Assembly (NCBI GenBank): GCA_002803225.1
Contig: NXFV01001747.1
Location: 1-54,503, forward strand
Origin: Gamarada debralockiae
Taxonomy: Eukaryota; Ascomycota; Leotiomycetes; Helotiales; Hyphodiscaceae
Reading direction: 5' to 3'
Length of the DNA stretch: 54,503 nt
Shown: positions 11,301 through 21,660 of the stretch, piece by piece
How positions within the stretch are numbered: the first letter of the stretch is position 1
Layout of the letters: every line of letters starts with the position of its first letter
The notes under the pieces: model-generated
Database searches by the model: none
What the model saw: only the letters and a program-made list of their open reading frames with translations
What the model was told of the DNA's origin: nothing
Translations under genes and position numbers: made by a program

Positions 11301-11389
11301 TTATCAGTTGGGTATTTATTTCATTGATTCATGTCTTCCGTCTCTGTCCTTCTTTCCAGTATTTAGTCCGCACCCCTAAGGATTTTCAT
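8319..11389. other. Gene-poor stretch, no supported gene
   Basis: Three kilobases with only short open frames. The best is 8712-9095 plus (127 residues, with LTMLTRIVRELPLSV and SPTDAALASLLQMC helical segments). That part could be a relic of a longer helical protein, but it has neither a proper start nor a partner exon. The segment 9600-9930 is pyrimidine-rich and looks like an untranslated leader, yet no convincing coding exon follows. I see no RNA gene. Confidence 0.3.
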
Positions 11390-12127
11390 TCACCGCCTCT
11401 TATTAGTATAGACCACATGATGTTTGTTTCTAGTCGTCCGTGACTTCTCGAGCATATTTGCACGATGTCTTGATTGCATTGGTGATTGAGTTTCCGCCGA
11501 TTGTCCATATATTTGAAGGCGTTGTTGAGGTGTTGAATTGGATGGTTGTTGCCATGTGATTTCGCTGGTCGCACGTATCATGTGTCTGGTGGTTATCGAC
11601 ATACCCTACTCTCCACGTTCATGCAGTTTTTTATTTGATTTTGAAGTGCCCATGGGTCGAATTTCTGTGTCGTTCAGGATAAATGTCTTCGGGTCTCTTA
11701 TGATCTTTCATGGTTGTCGTATGTATTCTGTTTGTATCCGCAGCGCCTCCCGGGGCCAAAACATTGTCGGTGGCGGTTCGGAAGCTCAAGCAATTCGTAT
11801 TTGGTAAGGTATCGCGAGGTGTTTGGATTGTCGATGTATTCGCGGAGGGCTGTGTACAAAGAAAGGCCGCAATGCCCTGAAGGAATTTCCTCTTTCATCC
11901 GTAAGTTATGATCGCTTCTTGGCGTGCGAAGAGCTCGGGTGGGCCCAATCGAATGAGATTTCGCATTGGCGTGGTGATCTGGGTGTACTGTCAACAAGGT
12001 CGGTGACTATAATTACCGCAGTCCCTTCTGGCTCCGGAGACGGCGACGACATGAGATCGAAGGAGACAAATCGTTGGATGAGTTCGGCGGGGGCGCGATC
12101 CGCAGCCGCTAATTGCTCTTCTCCCAA
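11390..12127 (-). pseudogene. Unrecognised coding relic in several frames
   Basis: On the minus strand three blocks look coding but lie in different frames. These are 12127-11906 (LIQRFVSFDLMSSPSPEPEG), a block ending at 11698 with LSLYTALREYIDNPNTSRYL and LLELPNRHRQCFG, and a shorter one around 11695-11630 (KDHKRPEDIYPERHRN). The middle block has the feel of a conserved fungal F-box-type or lineage-specific family, but I cannot name it. No GT-AG junction I could find links the blocks cleanly. The relic may be one locus with the adjacent minus-strand fragment at 12233-12919. Confidence 0.25.
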
Positions 12128-12232
12128 CTTTGGCTATGTTGATTTTCCTACACTCTTTCCTTCCAACGTTGACTTTTTCTCAACTTTTCCCTCCCAATTT
12201 GGCTAAGTTGAGGTTTCCTCACGTTTTGCTTC

Positions 12233-12919
12233 TCATTTTCGCCATTCACAGTCTTGGTCGGTATGTCGTTCCCAGCATTGTCCATCTCGACTCTCTTCTG
12301 ATAAAGCGTCCATATCTCTCGAACAATCAGAGGATTCTCTTCGCTCAGCCTGGAGTCGCTCAGCTTCGAGCTCATCCTCTTCTTCAGTAGCTTTTAGCTG
12401 AGCTTTGTATTTATCTACCGCATCCTGGAATGTTTGTTCGGGTGAGATGTCGCCGCCAGCGCCTGCAAGCTCTATCTCCTTTTCATCCCGATATATCCTT
12501 TCGCCTCGTGTCTCGACAAGTCTAGCAGTTGCTGGCAGAGTTCTCTTGGAAGGCCTGGGTAACCTGTTGGGATTTCTTTTTCGTCAAAAGTTCTCATCTC
12601 GCCCATGGGGCCTACATCTGGAGTGCAGGGCCGAGGAAGTTTCGATGTTGCTAGCTCCCATGACCACTCGAACATGAGATCCAGGGAGTCTTCATCTGCT
12701 TGGTTGATGGGGGCGATATCTCGGTCTTTTTCTCTTCGTGGGGCTTGGCTTCGTGGCCTTTTGGTTGGCTCAGTGAGTGATGATGAAGTTCCTGAGGAGG
12801 CGGTGGAATTGGTATCCATCTTGGGCGATATTTTGGGGAATTTCTTTTTGATCCGCACTGTGAGGGTGAAGTTTCTGAGAATGACGACGAAGGGGTATCC
12901 ATTTTGGTCGATATTTTAA
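12233..12919 (-). pseudogene. Frameshifted coding relic with a duplicated 5' end
   Basis: From about 12815 downward the minus strand reads MDTNSTASSG, a charged region (KRPRSQAPRREKDRD), DSLDLMFEWSWELATSKLP and LPRELCQQLLDLSRHEAKGY, then hits a TAG at 12472-12474. Two bases over, the coding signal continues as RDEKEIELAGAGGDISPEQT, then DAVDKYKAQLKATEEEDELE, to a TGA at 12233. Removing one TA from a TATAT run would join the two, so a dinucleotide slip is likely. The first 60 or so bases of the frame (about 12772-12836) are imperfectly repeated just upstream (about 12858-12919), both giving an MDT start. Acidic C-terminus, no known domain. Confidence 0.35.
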
Positions 12920-13001
12920 AATGTGGGTGGAATCGTTTTAATAGTAAGTGTGGCAAGTGGATGTGACAGAACAACGAAGGTGTTTTCGAGGGCATTCCCA
13001 T

Positions 13002-13774
13002 GGCAGCGTGGGTGAACGAGAGTTGTCTGATGTGGCGAGTGATGTGAATGAAAGAGGAAAATGGAAATTACGCATAATATTTTAATTTAAATAATGGGAA
13101 CCACAGTTCAGATTACGATACAAACGAGTAATTTTTCTGGCTACAACCCGTCATGGTTTGTAATAATGATGAGCAGAGCTTTGGGTACCATGGTTTGAGA
13201 AGGGGAGGTGACCGCACCACAGTTCCTCTCCAATTTGGTCTCAAGAGAGCTAGAAACCCCTGGGTATAGATTCTAGATTGAAGATGGGTTTCTGGCGATG
13301 TTCCCTCTTTAAAGCCTGGTTGGCAGCGATGACAGCGGCACCTAATTATCATCATGTGACTACCACACAATATGAATGATGCCCCATTTTGGAAGTCGTA
13401 TCATCCCAGATTTCCCATAAACAGCTGTCGCTCGTCCGACGTCTTTTCTGAATGCAGTTTACGTTGTGCCTCGACACAGTCACGACACCCAGAAAAATGC
13501 TCACGTGGTTGTGTCACGTGACATGTACTTCATGCGGCCTTCGAGGAGTACTCCTCTGGAGTCGGACTCGCCAAGAAACTCCCTTGACTCGAGGTTCTCA
13601 CTTGAGATCCTCTGTTTGGATCTCGAAGGCGAAGCATCCAAACCCCCAACTGACAACTCACAAACCTTGGCAGAACAAAAGGTAAAGTTTCTTGCCACTG
13701 CCATGCCACAGGGTGAGCCACGCTTCGGCAACTGCTCGTATCGTCTTGTCTCGTCTCGTCTCGCTCATACAATT
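13002..13774. other. Intergenic with CGTCT/TCGTC microsatellite-like run
   Basis: No supported gene. A short run of TCGTCTTGTCTCGTCTCG-type repeats at about 13739-13765 lies immediately upstream of the possible zinc-ribbon ORF. A TTTAATTTAAATAATG patch near 13080 is AT-rich. Confidence 0.3.
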
Positions 13775-14068
13775 ATGGCATCAGATCTTCAACGCTACAA
13801 CCCAAATACCATGGACGGAAGTCTCCTTGCGTACTCTGCAGTGCATCCCATCCCTTGTCCCAACTGTGGGGAGCTGGACAAGGTGGTCTTACCATGGAAC
13901 GAGCTTAGCCCGCAGCAGATATCGACGGGTGAAACGACGATTGGAGAGTTGCAGTGTGAGATATGCGTGGACGGAATCTCGTTTGACGTTTTGTCGTCGT
14001 CGACCAATGGAAGCAGGGGAGGTACACATTGGTGCAGCGTCGAAGCGGGGTATATCAGGTATCGATAA
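13775..14068 (+). CDS. Possible small zinc-ribbon protein
   Basis: An ATG at 13775 within a longer open frame gives 97 residues. Two knuckles, CPNC at residues 28-31 and CEIC at 61-64, lie 29 residues apart. Each is followed by a short beta-like segment (GELDKVVLPW, VDGISFDVLS), which is the arrangement of a zinc ribbon. Similar small ribbons occur in transcription and RNA-processing factors and in many fungal orphans. The start was chosen because residues upstream look like translated promoter repeat. There is no other support, and the C-terminal 30 residues have no clear structure, so this may be a chance frame. Confidence 0.3.
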   Translation: MASDLQRYNPNTMDGSLLAYSAVHPIPCPNCGELDKVVLPWNELSPQQISTGETTIGELQCEICVDGISFDVLSSSTNGSRGGTHWCSVEAGYIRYR

Positions 14069-17000
14069 GCTGGGCATGCCGGACGATAGCGCCGAACTCT
14101 CGTTCCTCCCCGACCAGGGGATCTGAGATGCTCAGCGCAACCAGCCCATTTCAACCAAGCCTCTTGCACCGAGTACGGTACCGTACCAAAATCCATGGGA
14201 CACATGCTGTAGTGGAATGTATCTGATCGACCGATGCGCCGAAACATCTCCGCCCTAGCACCCGCCAATCCGGATACTTGTGCTTTGACTCCAGCTAAAT
14301 CAAGACACCATGTGGTCTGGGAGAGTCGGGAGATTCATGCGTTGGAAGCATCAGTCTCCCGCACAGATACCAGTCCTAATTCCACCGATCTGATGTTGTC
14401 ACTTTATCGAGGACTTATCATGCTTCGGGATGCTTTAAGAGGGCACGGTTGTTCGACTTTTCATTTGAAAAGCAGCGGTGTAGAGATACTTTGAGGCCAT
14501 TTTGAGACTTGTGTCCCGGAACATCGAATCGGATTGGGGCTAAGGCTAGTTTGACTCCGGCAAACGTGTTTGACGGCGGGGTTTTTGAGTGGCATCGTGC
14601 ATTCTTGGTGCCTTTCTGGATGATTTCCGATGTGGACGGAGGGAGGAATCCGAGGGGTTGGGCTGTTGTTGGGAAGTCTGTCGAATTTTGAGTTCGCTGA
14701 CGATACAGTAGTGTGTGACGATGTTAAGGTTCATGGATTGACTTCACTGGTGTGTTTGAAATACAAACTAATGAGGGGATGAGGGGAAACCCACTTTGAT
14801 CAGAATATGATGCGGTCTTAGGTCTGGGAACAGGCTTTGGGAAAACAGGGGAGTTTTTCGTTTCTCTGGTTCATAGGGCTGATCGTCGCAACTGAATTTC
14901 CCCAGGGGCGCGTGACCAGGCCAAGATCTGCAACAATTCGGGGACAAACACAACTCCCGCAATTTGAGTAAAACGTGGCATCACGTCTCTTCAAACTTTA
15001 CGACAGAACAGGACCTGCTTTACGCGTCCTCTTTCCGCTGATTCCTTGCCATTGGTTCTCTTTGGAAGATCTTTACGTTGCCTTATCGATAACATATTCG
15101 TTACCGAGATAGAGAATAGGGGAGCGAATAACAGCCTACGGTAGAGCAGATGCTTTTCAGTTCGCAATTCTCCCCACCTGAAATCATGAGTACTATTATT
15201 CCGATTCTACCAGATTTCAGAGAACTGCGACGCTTGTCCTGGTTGCCCCTGAACCAAGGACGCATTCAACATAGGTAAACAAGATAGTTTGGGACCAAGT
15301 GCCAAGGTGATCCCGTCCACCTTACTTACACGTTTTACGAGTTGAGAAAGTCGTTTCGACTTGAAGTAATTCATATCCAAAACGTATCACAAAGTTTCGA
15401 TATCACATCACATTGAAGTCACACAAGTAGCTGACTCGGAAAATCCCCATTCCGCGTCCCGCAAATCCAGCCCCCAAAGGCGCTGTGCTTGTGTGACACA
15501 ATCTCACAGAACACGAGTCATCACGATCAGAAATCAAAGCCGTTGCCGAGACCTCGCCACGTCTCTCCCTCGCGTCCCAGGTAGTGTCATGCAAGCACTT
15601 GCCTCTCACATATTCACCAAACCCTCAGCCAATGAATGCAACTCCAGGCTTCCCGAAACTATTCTCCCCTGCCCCTTCTTAACGAATGAGCACGCCTAAC
15701 AGCAAACGCAGATACTGTACTTTCTAATCACCTGAGCAGAATCTCTCCTTCCACAAACTGCCGTCCACTACGATCGAAACCAATGAAAGCCATGCACGCA
15801 TCTGACGTGCAGCGAGGAACGTGGAAGGCATGCAACTCGCCCAATTCATCTGCTTGTCTTCCCTCCATCAATCTCGCTGCAGCCTCCTGCAGACAAAACT
15901 TGCTTTTCGCCCCCTCCAGTCTCCATTAAAGTTTCACCCAATCAAGAAATTCCCGCACACTTGCCGCCTACAGTAGCCTTCCCACCCCCTTCCTCTTCGC
16001 AATCGTTCATTGGGTACACGATTGGCAGGGAAAGGAATGGATCATAAAAAACAGGGCGAAACGAGGCGGACGGTGGCGCCTCCAACTCATCCAACGGATT
16101 CCACGCCCTATCAGATCGCGTTGTTACCTTTGACCTTGCCTTGTCCATGCCTTATCCAGATTTACGATTCAGCGTGGTATTGTTTTGTGCCCCGCGATGG
16201 TGGAGCTGTGACATTGTTGACACGGCACGCCGCTTTGCCTTGCAGCCTGGCGGGTGGTCGGAATGCCTGTTCGGGTGTTGTTTACTGGCGCTGATGGGAT
16301 GGAAATTGCAGGGAGATGGGACCGAAGTTTCGCTGAGGTCATTTGGAATTGGATGGGTTGTTTGGCTGAAAGTCCCATGTGCAGTGATTTTAAGAGTTCT
16401 GATACGATAGGGAAATTGCAATATAGGGGGAGAGGGGAAGGGTTTTCTTTTTATGACGAGTTGAATTGATATCATGAAATATCATTTAACAGCAGATTGC
16501 AGGAGCATAGTAGTTGTCACTTAGATTGATTGCAGAATGGAGAGGGACCAGTTTGTGAGATGTGAATCTGGTTCGTTTATTCTTTCCACCGAGCAACGCG
16601 CTCGGACTTTCATATCTCGTGAAGTAGATGTACATCCAAATCTCTTCAATGTTGCGGACCTCTTCAGTGGAAGAAGCCACAAAACGTATATTGTTGACCT
16701 TCACGTATGGCCACGTCCATGTATGAATAGTAGGACCCTTCTACCTTCCAAAACACCTTGCATCTTTCCATCATAACCCCAACCCGTCCAGAGGGTATAT
16801 AAAATTGAAATATGTAAAGGTAAGAAGAGAAGACATCTAACCCAAAAGACAAGGACTCCGGTGCAAGCGGTCTCTCCGTTGCAATGCTTTCCCAATCATC
16901 CCATCCTAGGCGTGCCAGCCTTTCCAAACTCCGCTCAAAAACAAAAAAACATTAAATTTAAAAGTAGGTTCTTTGATCCCCAAAAATAGCCTTCCCTTCT

Positions 17001-17411
17001 TTTACGCTTCATGAACATAAAATTTCAAACAGCCTTCTGCGCCTTGCTTGTATGATAACAAAGGAAACAAGTAAACTTTGTACAGGAGTAGTATAACGAC
17101 ATGATGTTGTGCTGAATTAAAATCCTTTTCGCTTTTGGAACTTTTCTATGGCTGTCCACGGTACCTGATGGATCTCTCCCATGTGGGGGGGATAGGGTCC
17201 GTCCATGTAATCCTATCTGGAGCCGGCGACTCCAATGGTTACCCATCCTTGGATGATCCTTTGGAAAGGACATGGATCCTTTTAAAATCTTGGGGGAAGT
17301 CCAGGGTTCTGTGTATCCACTGGAAGTCCGGATGATTCCAAGCGGGATGGTACTAGAACAGCATACTGAAGCAATAAACTTGTTCGGAACCAGGCACGCT
17401 AAGGAAAGAAC
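14069..17411. other. Gene-poor stretch, 3' side of the kinase gene
   Basis: I see no supported gene on either strand. Open frames are short and overlap antisense. The last 400 bases before 17411 probably include the 3' untranslated region of the leftward kinase gene. Confidence 0.3.
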
Positions 17412-18933
17412 TCAATACCAGCCGCTGGGGGCTGCAAACTGGCGATGAGAGAGGTAGAAAGGATAGTGTTGGGGAGGGGGAGTGTAACAGGGCTGGTAAA
17501 CTTGGGGCACGGCTTGGAGCCGCTCAAAGTGGTGCTGAGGGTAAGGAGCCCAATATTGGAAGTATAGATTTTGCTTGGTGGGAACCGATACTGGGTAAGA
17601 GGGTTCCTGAGGGAGAACGTATTGCTGTTGAGGGAATGAAACGGCTGGCCGTGTAAATGGAACTGCTGCTCTTTTTTCCCTTGGTGCGATTGGAGAGACA
17701 AATTTGGGAACTTCCACGGGGAATTCCACAACTTCGATCGGGACATCGTGGTCTTGGTCCATGGCCGAATCTTCTGAATCACTGTCGGAGTCGAAGTCCT
17801 CTTCGTCGGAAGAGGCATCGCTCAATCCGGCATTGGAGAAGACGGAGTCAGTGTCGGAGCATGACGAGGCAGGGGAAGGTGCGTCATAAGAGTCGGAAGA
17901 GCAGGGCGATGGTGGAGTTGCCAGTTGCTGGATGGCCAGTTGAGGTGGTGCAGTAAAGTGGTTACATTCGAAGATGCGACGCTTCAGCTGGCCAACGGTG
18001 ATTCTGTCCTCTGGGTTGCGCTCAAAGATCATGCCAAGAATGTCGTTCAGTTCATCCGACAAAGGCAGAATGGTCTTCAAGAAATTACGGTTCCTGGTGA
18101 AAGCCTTGTATGTGGAATCCTCAACGGAGGCTTGCTTCCATGGATTGCGTCCACATGTCAGGTTGACAAGAATAACACCAAGAGACCAAACGTCGTTGGG
18201 AGCACAACGGTATGATGGCTTCCTTGAAGATTGATCCAGACATTCTGAAGAAAATGGAGATGGTTAGTGGGAACGAGGGGGGGAGGAGTAAACAAGTGGG
18301 CCTACCTGGACTCATGTAGAAGGTGGATCCGCATCCGTGGTCCTCTGATTCTGGATCTGTCGTCGCAAGGCCGAAGTCTGCAAGCAAAACTTGATCCTTG
18401 GAAACCAAAATGTTCTCCGGCTTGAGATCCCTGTGGTAAATTCCAAGGTTGTGGCAATGTTCCACGGCATCCAAGATCTGGAGAAATGCCCTTCGGATTG
18501 AAGTATCATCACTGACATACAGACCTCTCTCGGTGATGTTTGAAAACAAATCACCTTCCGGGCAGTATTCCAGGATAACATATGTGCAATCTTTGTCGTC
18601 CACAATCTTCAACATCGACACTATGTTAGGGTGCGCTGATGCTGCGTAGTGGAGCTGGATCTCCCTTGATTGGAATTCCTTCTGTCGGCGATCCAAGGGC
18701 TCTCCATTTGCATTGGTTTTGCTCAGGGCCTTAACCGCGTACCAAATTCCGGTGCAGTGGTCGTATGCTGAATAAACGACGCCATATGCGCCGGTCCCCA
18801 ATATCTCCTTCAACTCCAACGAGGTTCCGAGGAGTTTACCTATCCTTGACTCTGGCGTGGGAGGGGGACAACGAGAAGCCGGATATTGCGATGGTGGTGG
18901 TGTAGAAGGTGGTGTTAACAGAGCATTGGGCAT
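17412..18933 (-). CDS. ran1: Ran1/Pat1-like serine/threonine protein kinase
   Basis: Complement of 18933-18306 and 18244-17412, 486 residues. The kinase domain covers roughly residues 30-315. It has a glycine loop [12 protein letters not shown], the lysine in YAVKAL, the catalytic loop [11 protein letters not shown], the metal-binding LADFGLAT, and an activation segment [11 protein letters not shown] whose last Glu is created by the splice junction. The [11 protein letters not shown] segment and [20 protein letters not shown] fit the fungal Ran1/Pat1-Ksp1-Sks1 group. In fission yeast Ran1 restrains mating and meiosis; in other fungi relatives act in nutrient signalling. After the domain comes an acidic Ser/Asp run ([19 protein letters not shown]) and a Pro/Tyr/Gln-rich tail, typical of the group. 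The start is the ATG before [12 protein letters not shown]; an upstream in-frame ATG would add 31 residues that look untranslated. Confidence 0.9.
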
Positions 18934-20940
18934 GGCAAAAATATGAAATCCGAAATTCAGAAATTCCTGATGGACAACGGATCCTATCTGGTAAGAACAG
19001 AAAGAAATACGGCCCAAAGTATCCAAAATGGTTCAAGGTAGTGAGGACTGGGCCTTTTTGTCGCCTGTGAAGTGGTCGTAGCGGTGAGGAAGGTGTGATG
19101 GCGGAGAGGAAGGTGTGCGGAAGACAAGTCGTACAGCGGATCGATGTTTGCGCCGATGAAGGAGAGTGGTGAAGAGAGTTGAGGTTGTAGTGATGGAAGG
19201 GAGGTGAGGTTGAGATGTTGAAGCAAAGCGAGGTGGGGAGAATGACGGGTGATATGAAGAGTTGAGAAACGACAAGGATTGCTGAGTGGCCTAGTCTTTG
19301 GGTGAGGCTTGAGCGTCGACCCGTCGCACTCTAGGTGAATTATTGATCGGTAGGGATTTGTTTGGGGTTGCCTCTGTTTCCCTGTTGATGCGTGTTCCAA
19401 TGGCCCACACTGAACTTTGGTTAGCTAAGGCAAAGTTAACTCCAATTAAGGAATTTGGGTAGTAATTTAAAACGAGACCACTCACATCATTGGCCTTGGA
19501 GGCTAGCAGCCTAGTAAATTTTTTGCTTCGTAAGAAAGCCACCACCTTGCCCAAAGGATGCCAGAATGCGTCACGCAGCAGCGCAAAAATAGCTGCATGG
19601 GTGACGGATCCACCCCTCCTTCGGCCTGCTCGCTTTTGTCTGTGCTGCCAGTAAAGACAGGGCTGGGCGAGGCGGGCGTTGGACAAGCGTGCAGAACGGG
19701 CCAGCACCGGCACAATCCTTTCGTGAGACTGCATCCTGCCTTGTGTGCTTGGGGTCATCATGTCAACCAGGGTGGTCCAGCCGATACGAGTGTGTGAGTG
19801 GATGAGTGTGGCAGTCCTGTGGCAGGTCATAGCTGTTGCGTGTTGTTTGTGGCGTTTCCCGTTCGATTCGCGTGCAGGGAGTGGTCAGTTGTCGCCTGGT
19901 ACGGGGCTGCTGGTCGCATGAATTTCGCAGTCAGACATCCGAGACCAGCGATGTCCACCAAAGTGACGCCGATTGTCTTCTTAACTGTACTACAGGATCT
20001 GCCGCATTACGATGCCTCGTGGATCTTGCGACAGTTGAACTGTTTTTGGCCCCTTTGCAGCCTTTTGATTGGCTCGATTCATAATTTGCAACGGGCGCGA
20101 GATCCTTCCAACAATTCCTCTCTAAATTATTTTCGGCTGTTCCTTCGATTTTCTGTAGATCTTCCAGGCATCGAAACAGGAAAGGTTGGATTGGTTCGAT
20201 GGGCATGGATAGGAAATAATGACGGCGCTGCACCGTGATGTGTCATGGTCTAAAGAAAAGTAGGATCGACAGTTGAACGTTTTGGCCAATCTCCGATCCA
20301 ATCCTTCTAGACTCGACAGCGACAGCGATGGAAGCCGAACGTCCAGCAAATCAGGTGCCAGGCTGTCACCAACAGAACAAGGGCCCGTCGTTCAATTTGT
20401 TCGCTGCGCCCGAGAGGAACGGACGTCACATCATTGAGCCCAGCCCTGGATAGAGCCGAAAGCCACACAATTCGTGTCATTTCTGGCCCACTCACACGCC
20501 TCGTGACCAATGGGGTGGCAAGTCGATTGCAAAGTAAGGCTGTCTTCGAGGCTGGATCGTCGGCTTTGATTGGTATTTTCGGTATGTCTCTCTCCGCATT
20601 AGGATGTGACAGTGGCGTTGTAGCTCGCATTAGCGTCGACATCGAAGAAAGATAGAAGAGGGACGAACGAGGATCAGGGATGAAGAAGAGAGGAAAGCAA
20701 AATCTGCAATTTATTGGCCGAATGACACTGCACAATTGCGGTTACTCTTGGCCCAGACTAGTTTCGGACTAGACCCATATTCTGCGGCAGTAAAATCTCA
20801 CTCGCAGCGATCACCGCCCAAAACTTTGCAAAATAAGCACTCAATTTGCTCAAATCTCCTGACTGGCCTCCTCTGAACCAATCACAGCAGACTTATCTAT
20901 CAATTGGCCACCTGAAAGCCCAACCACCGCACCACCCTCT
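18934..20940. other. Kinase promoter/leader and gene-poor DNA
   Basis: The kinase gene's promoter and leader lie at 18934 to about 19300, rich in pyrimidines when read on the minus strand. Beyond it, a 179-residue minus-strand frame at 19291-19830 has odd composition and no domain, and I do not call it. I see nothing else. Confidence 0.3.
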
Positions 20941-21660
20941 CACGTCTCAACACCTTTCACAGCCTCGCTGCACAAGCTGCATCTATCGCTCATGCTTTTA
21001 AACAAGCGTGCATAATTCCGCGTACGCAAAGCTGGGCTGGAGGGGCTGGACGGAGTCGACAATCCACACCAAATACCTTCTCCAAATCATAACAGCCTGC
21101 CTCAGCCATCACCCTTCTCCATCATCAATTATTAGGTAAGGAATTGCATCTGGAACTACCGAAGACACCTTCCTTACTGTGCCTCGCACCCCAGCGCCAT
21201 TGATTCGAAAAGGTTCAGGGCATCATCCGAAGACTTACTCGCGTCCTTCAAGCCTTCTCCCATTATGCGCTATTCCCGTCTCCCAAAATACAAGCTTCTA
21301 ATTCCATACTCGGTCTCCCCCATCAGAAAATCCAAAATCTAGCGAGCCCACACGGAAGAGAGACCAAGAACGGGACCTTCAAGAGCCGTTCTGATTGCAT
21401 ATATCCGTACTTCTTTCTAACTTCGTACGGCCGCCTAAACTTCCCTCAGCCCCTGAAACTCACCGCCTGTTTCCCAACCCGTAGAAATCCCAATTATTGA
21501 TTGAACTTTTGATTCATCCGAGGTAGGATCGTAACTATTCTCAGATCTCTTATCGGTCGGGGTTTGCGAACTATTGAGTGTCTGTGTGTGTATGTGCGAA
21601 GTTGGGTGACCATGCCCTTGTGAGATTGTGGTTGCAGTATCGAATTTTGGATCATCCTAG
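20941..21660 (+). promoter_or_regulatory. Pyrimidine-rich promoter/leader-like region without a clear gene
   Basis: On the plus strand this stretch is CT-rich with CACC and CTCC runs, a TTAGGTAAGG splice-donor-like site near 21130 and a 25-codon open frame starting at 21263. It looks like the long spliced leader of a regulated fungal gene. A 26-codon frame begins at 21680 (MAIDTPISTRVYSC), followed by a GTATTA donor. Downstream there is a Pro/Ser-rich block (LAPPPVPTRAPPSR) that ends at a GTAAGT donor near 21938. I could not assemble a full open frame, so the downstream gene is unproven. Confidence 0.3.

Noticed and set aside
19291..19830. 179-codon minus-strand frame
   Set aside because: Odd residue composition, no domain, overlaps antisense frames of similar length in GC-rich promoter DNA.
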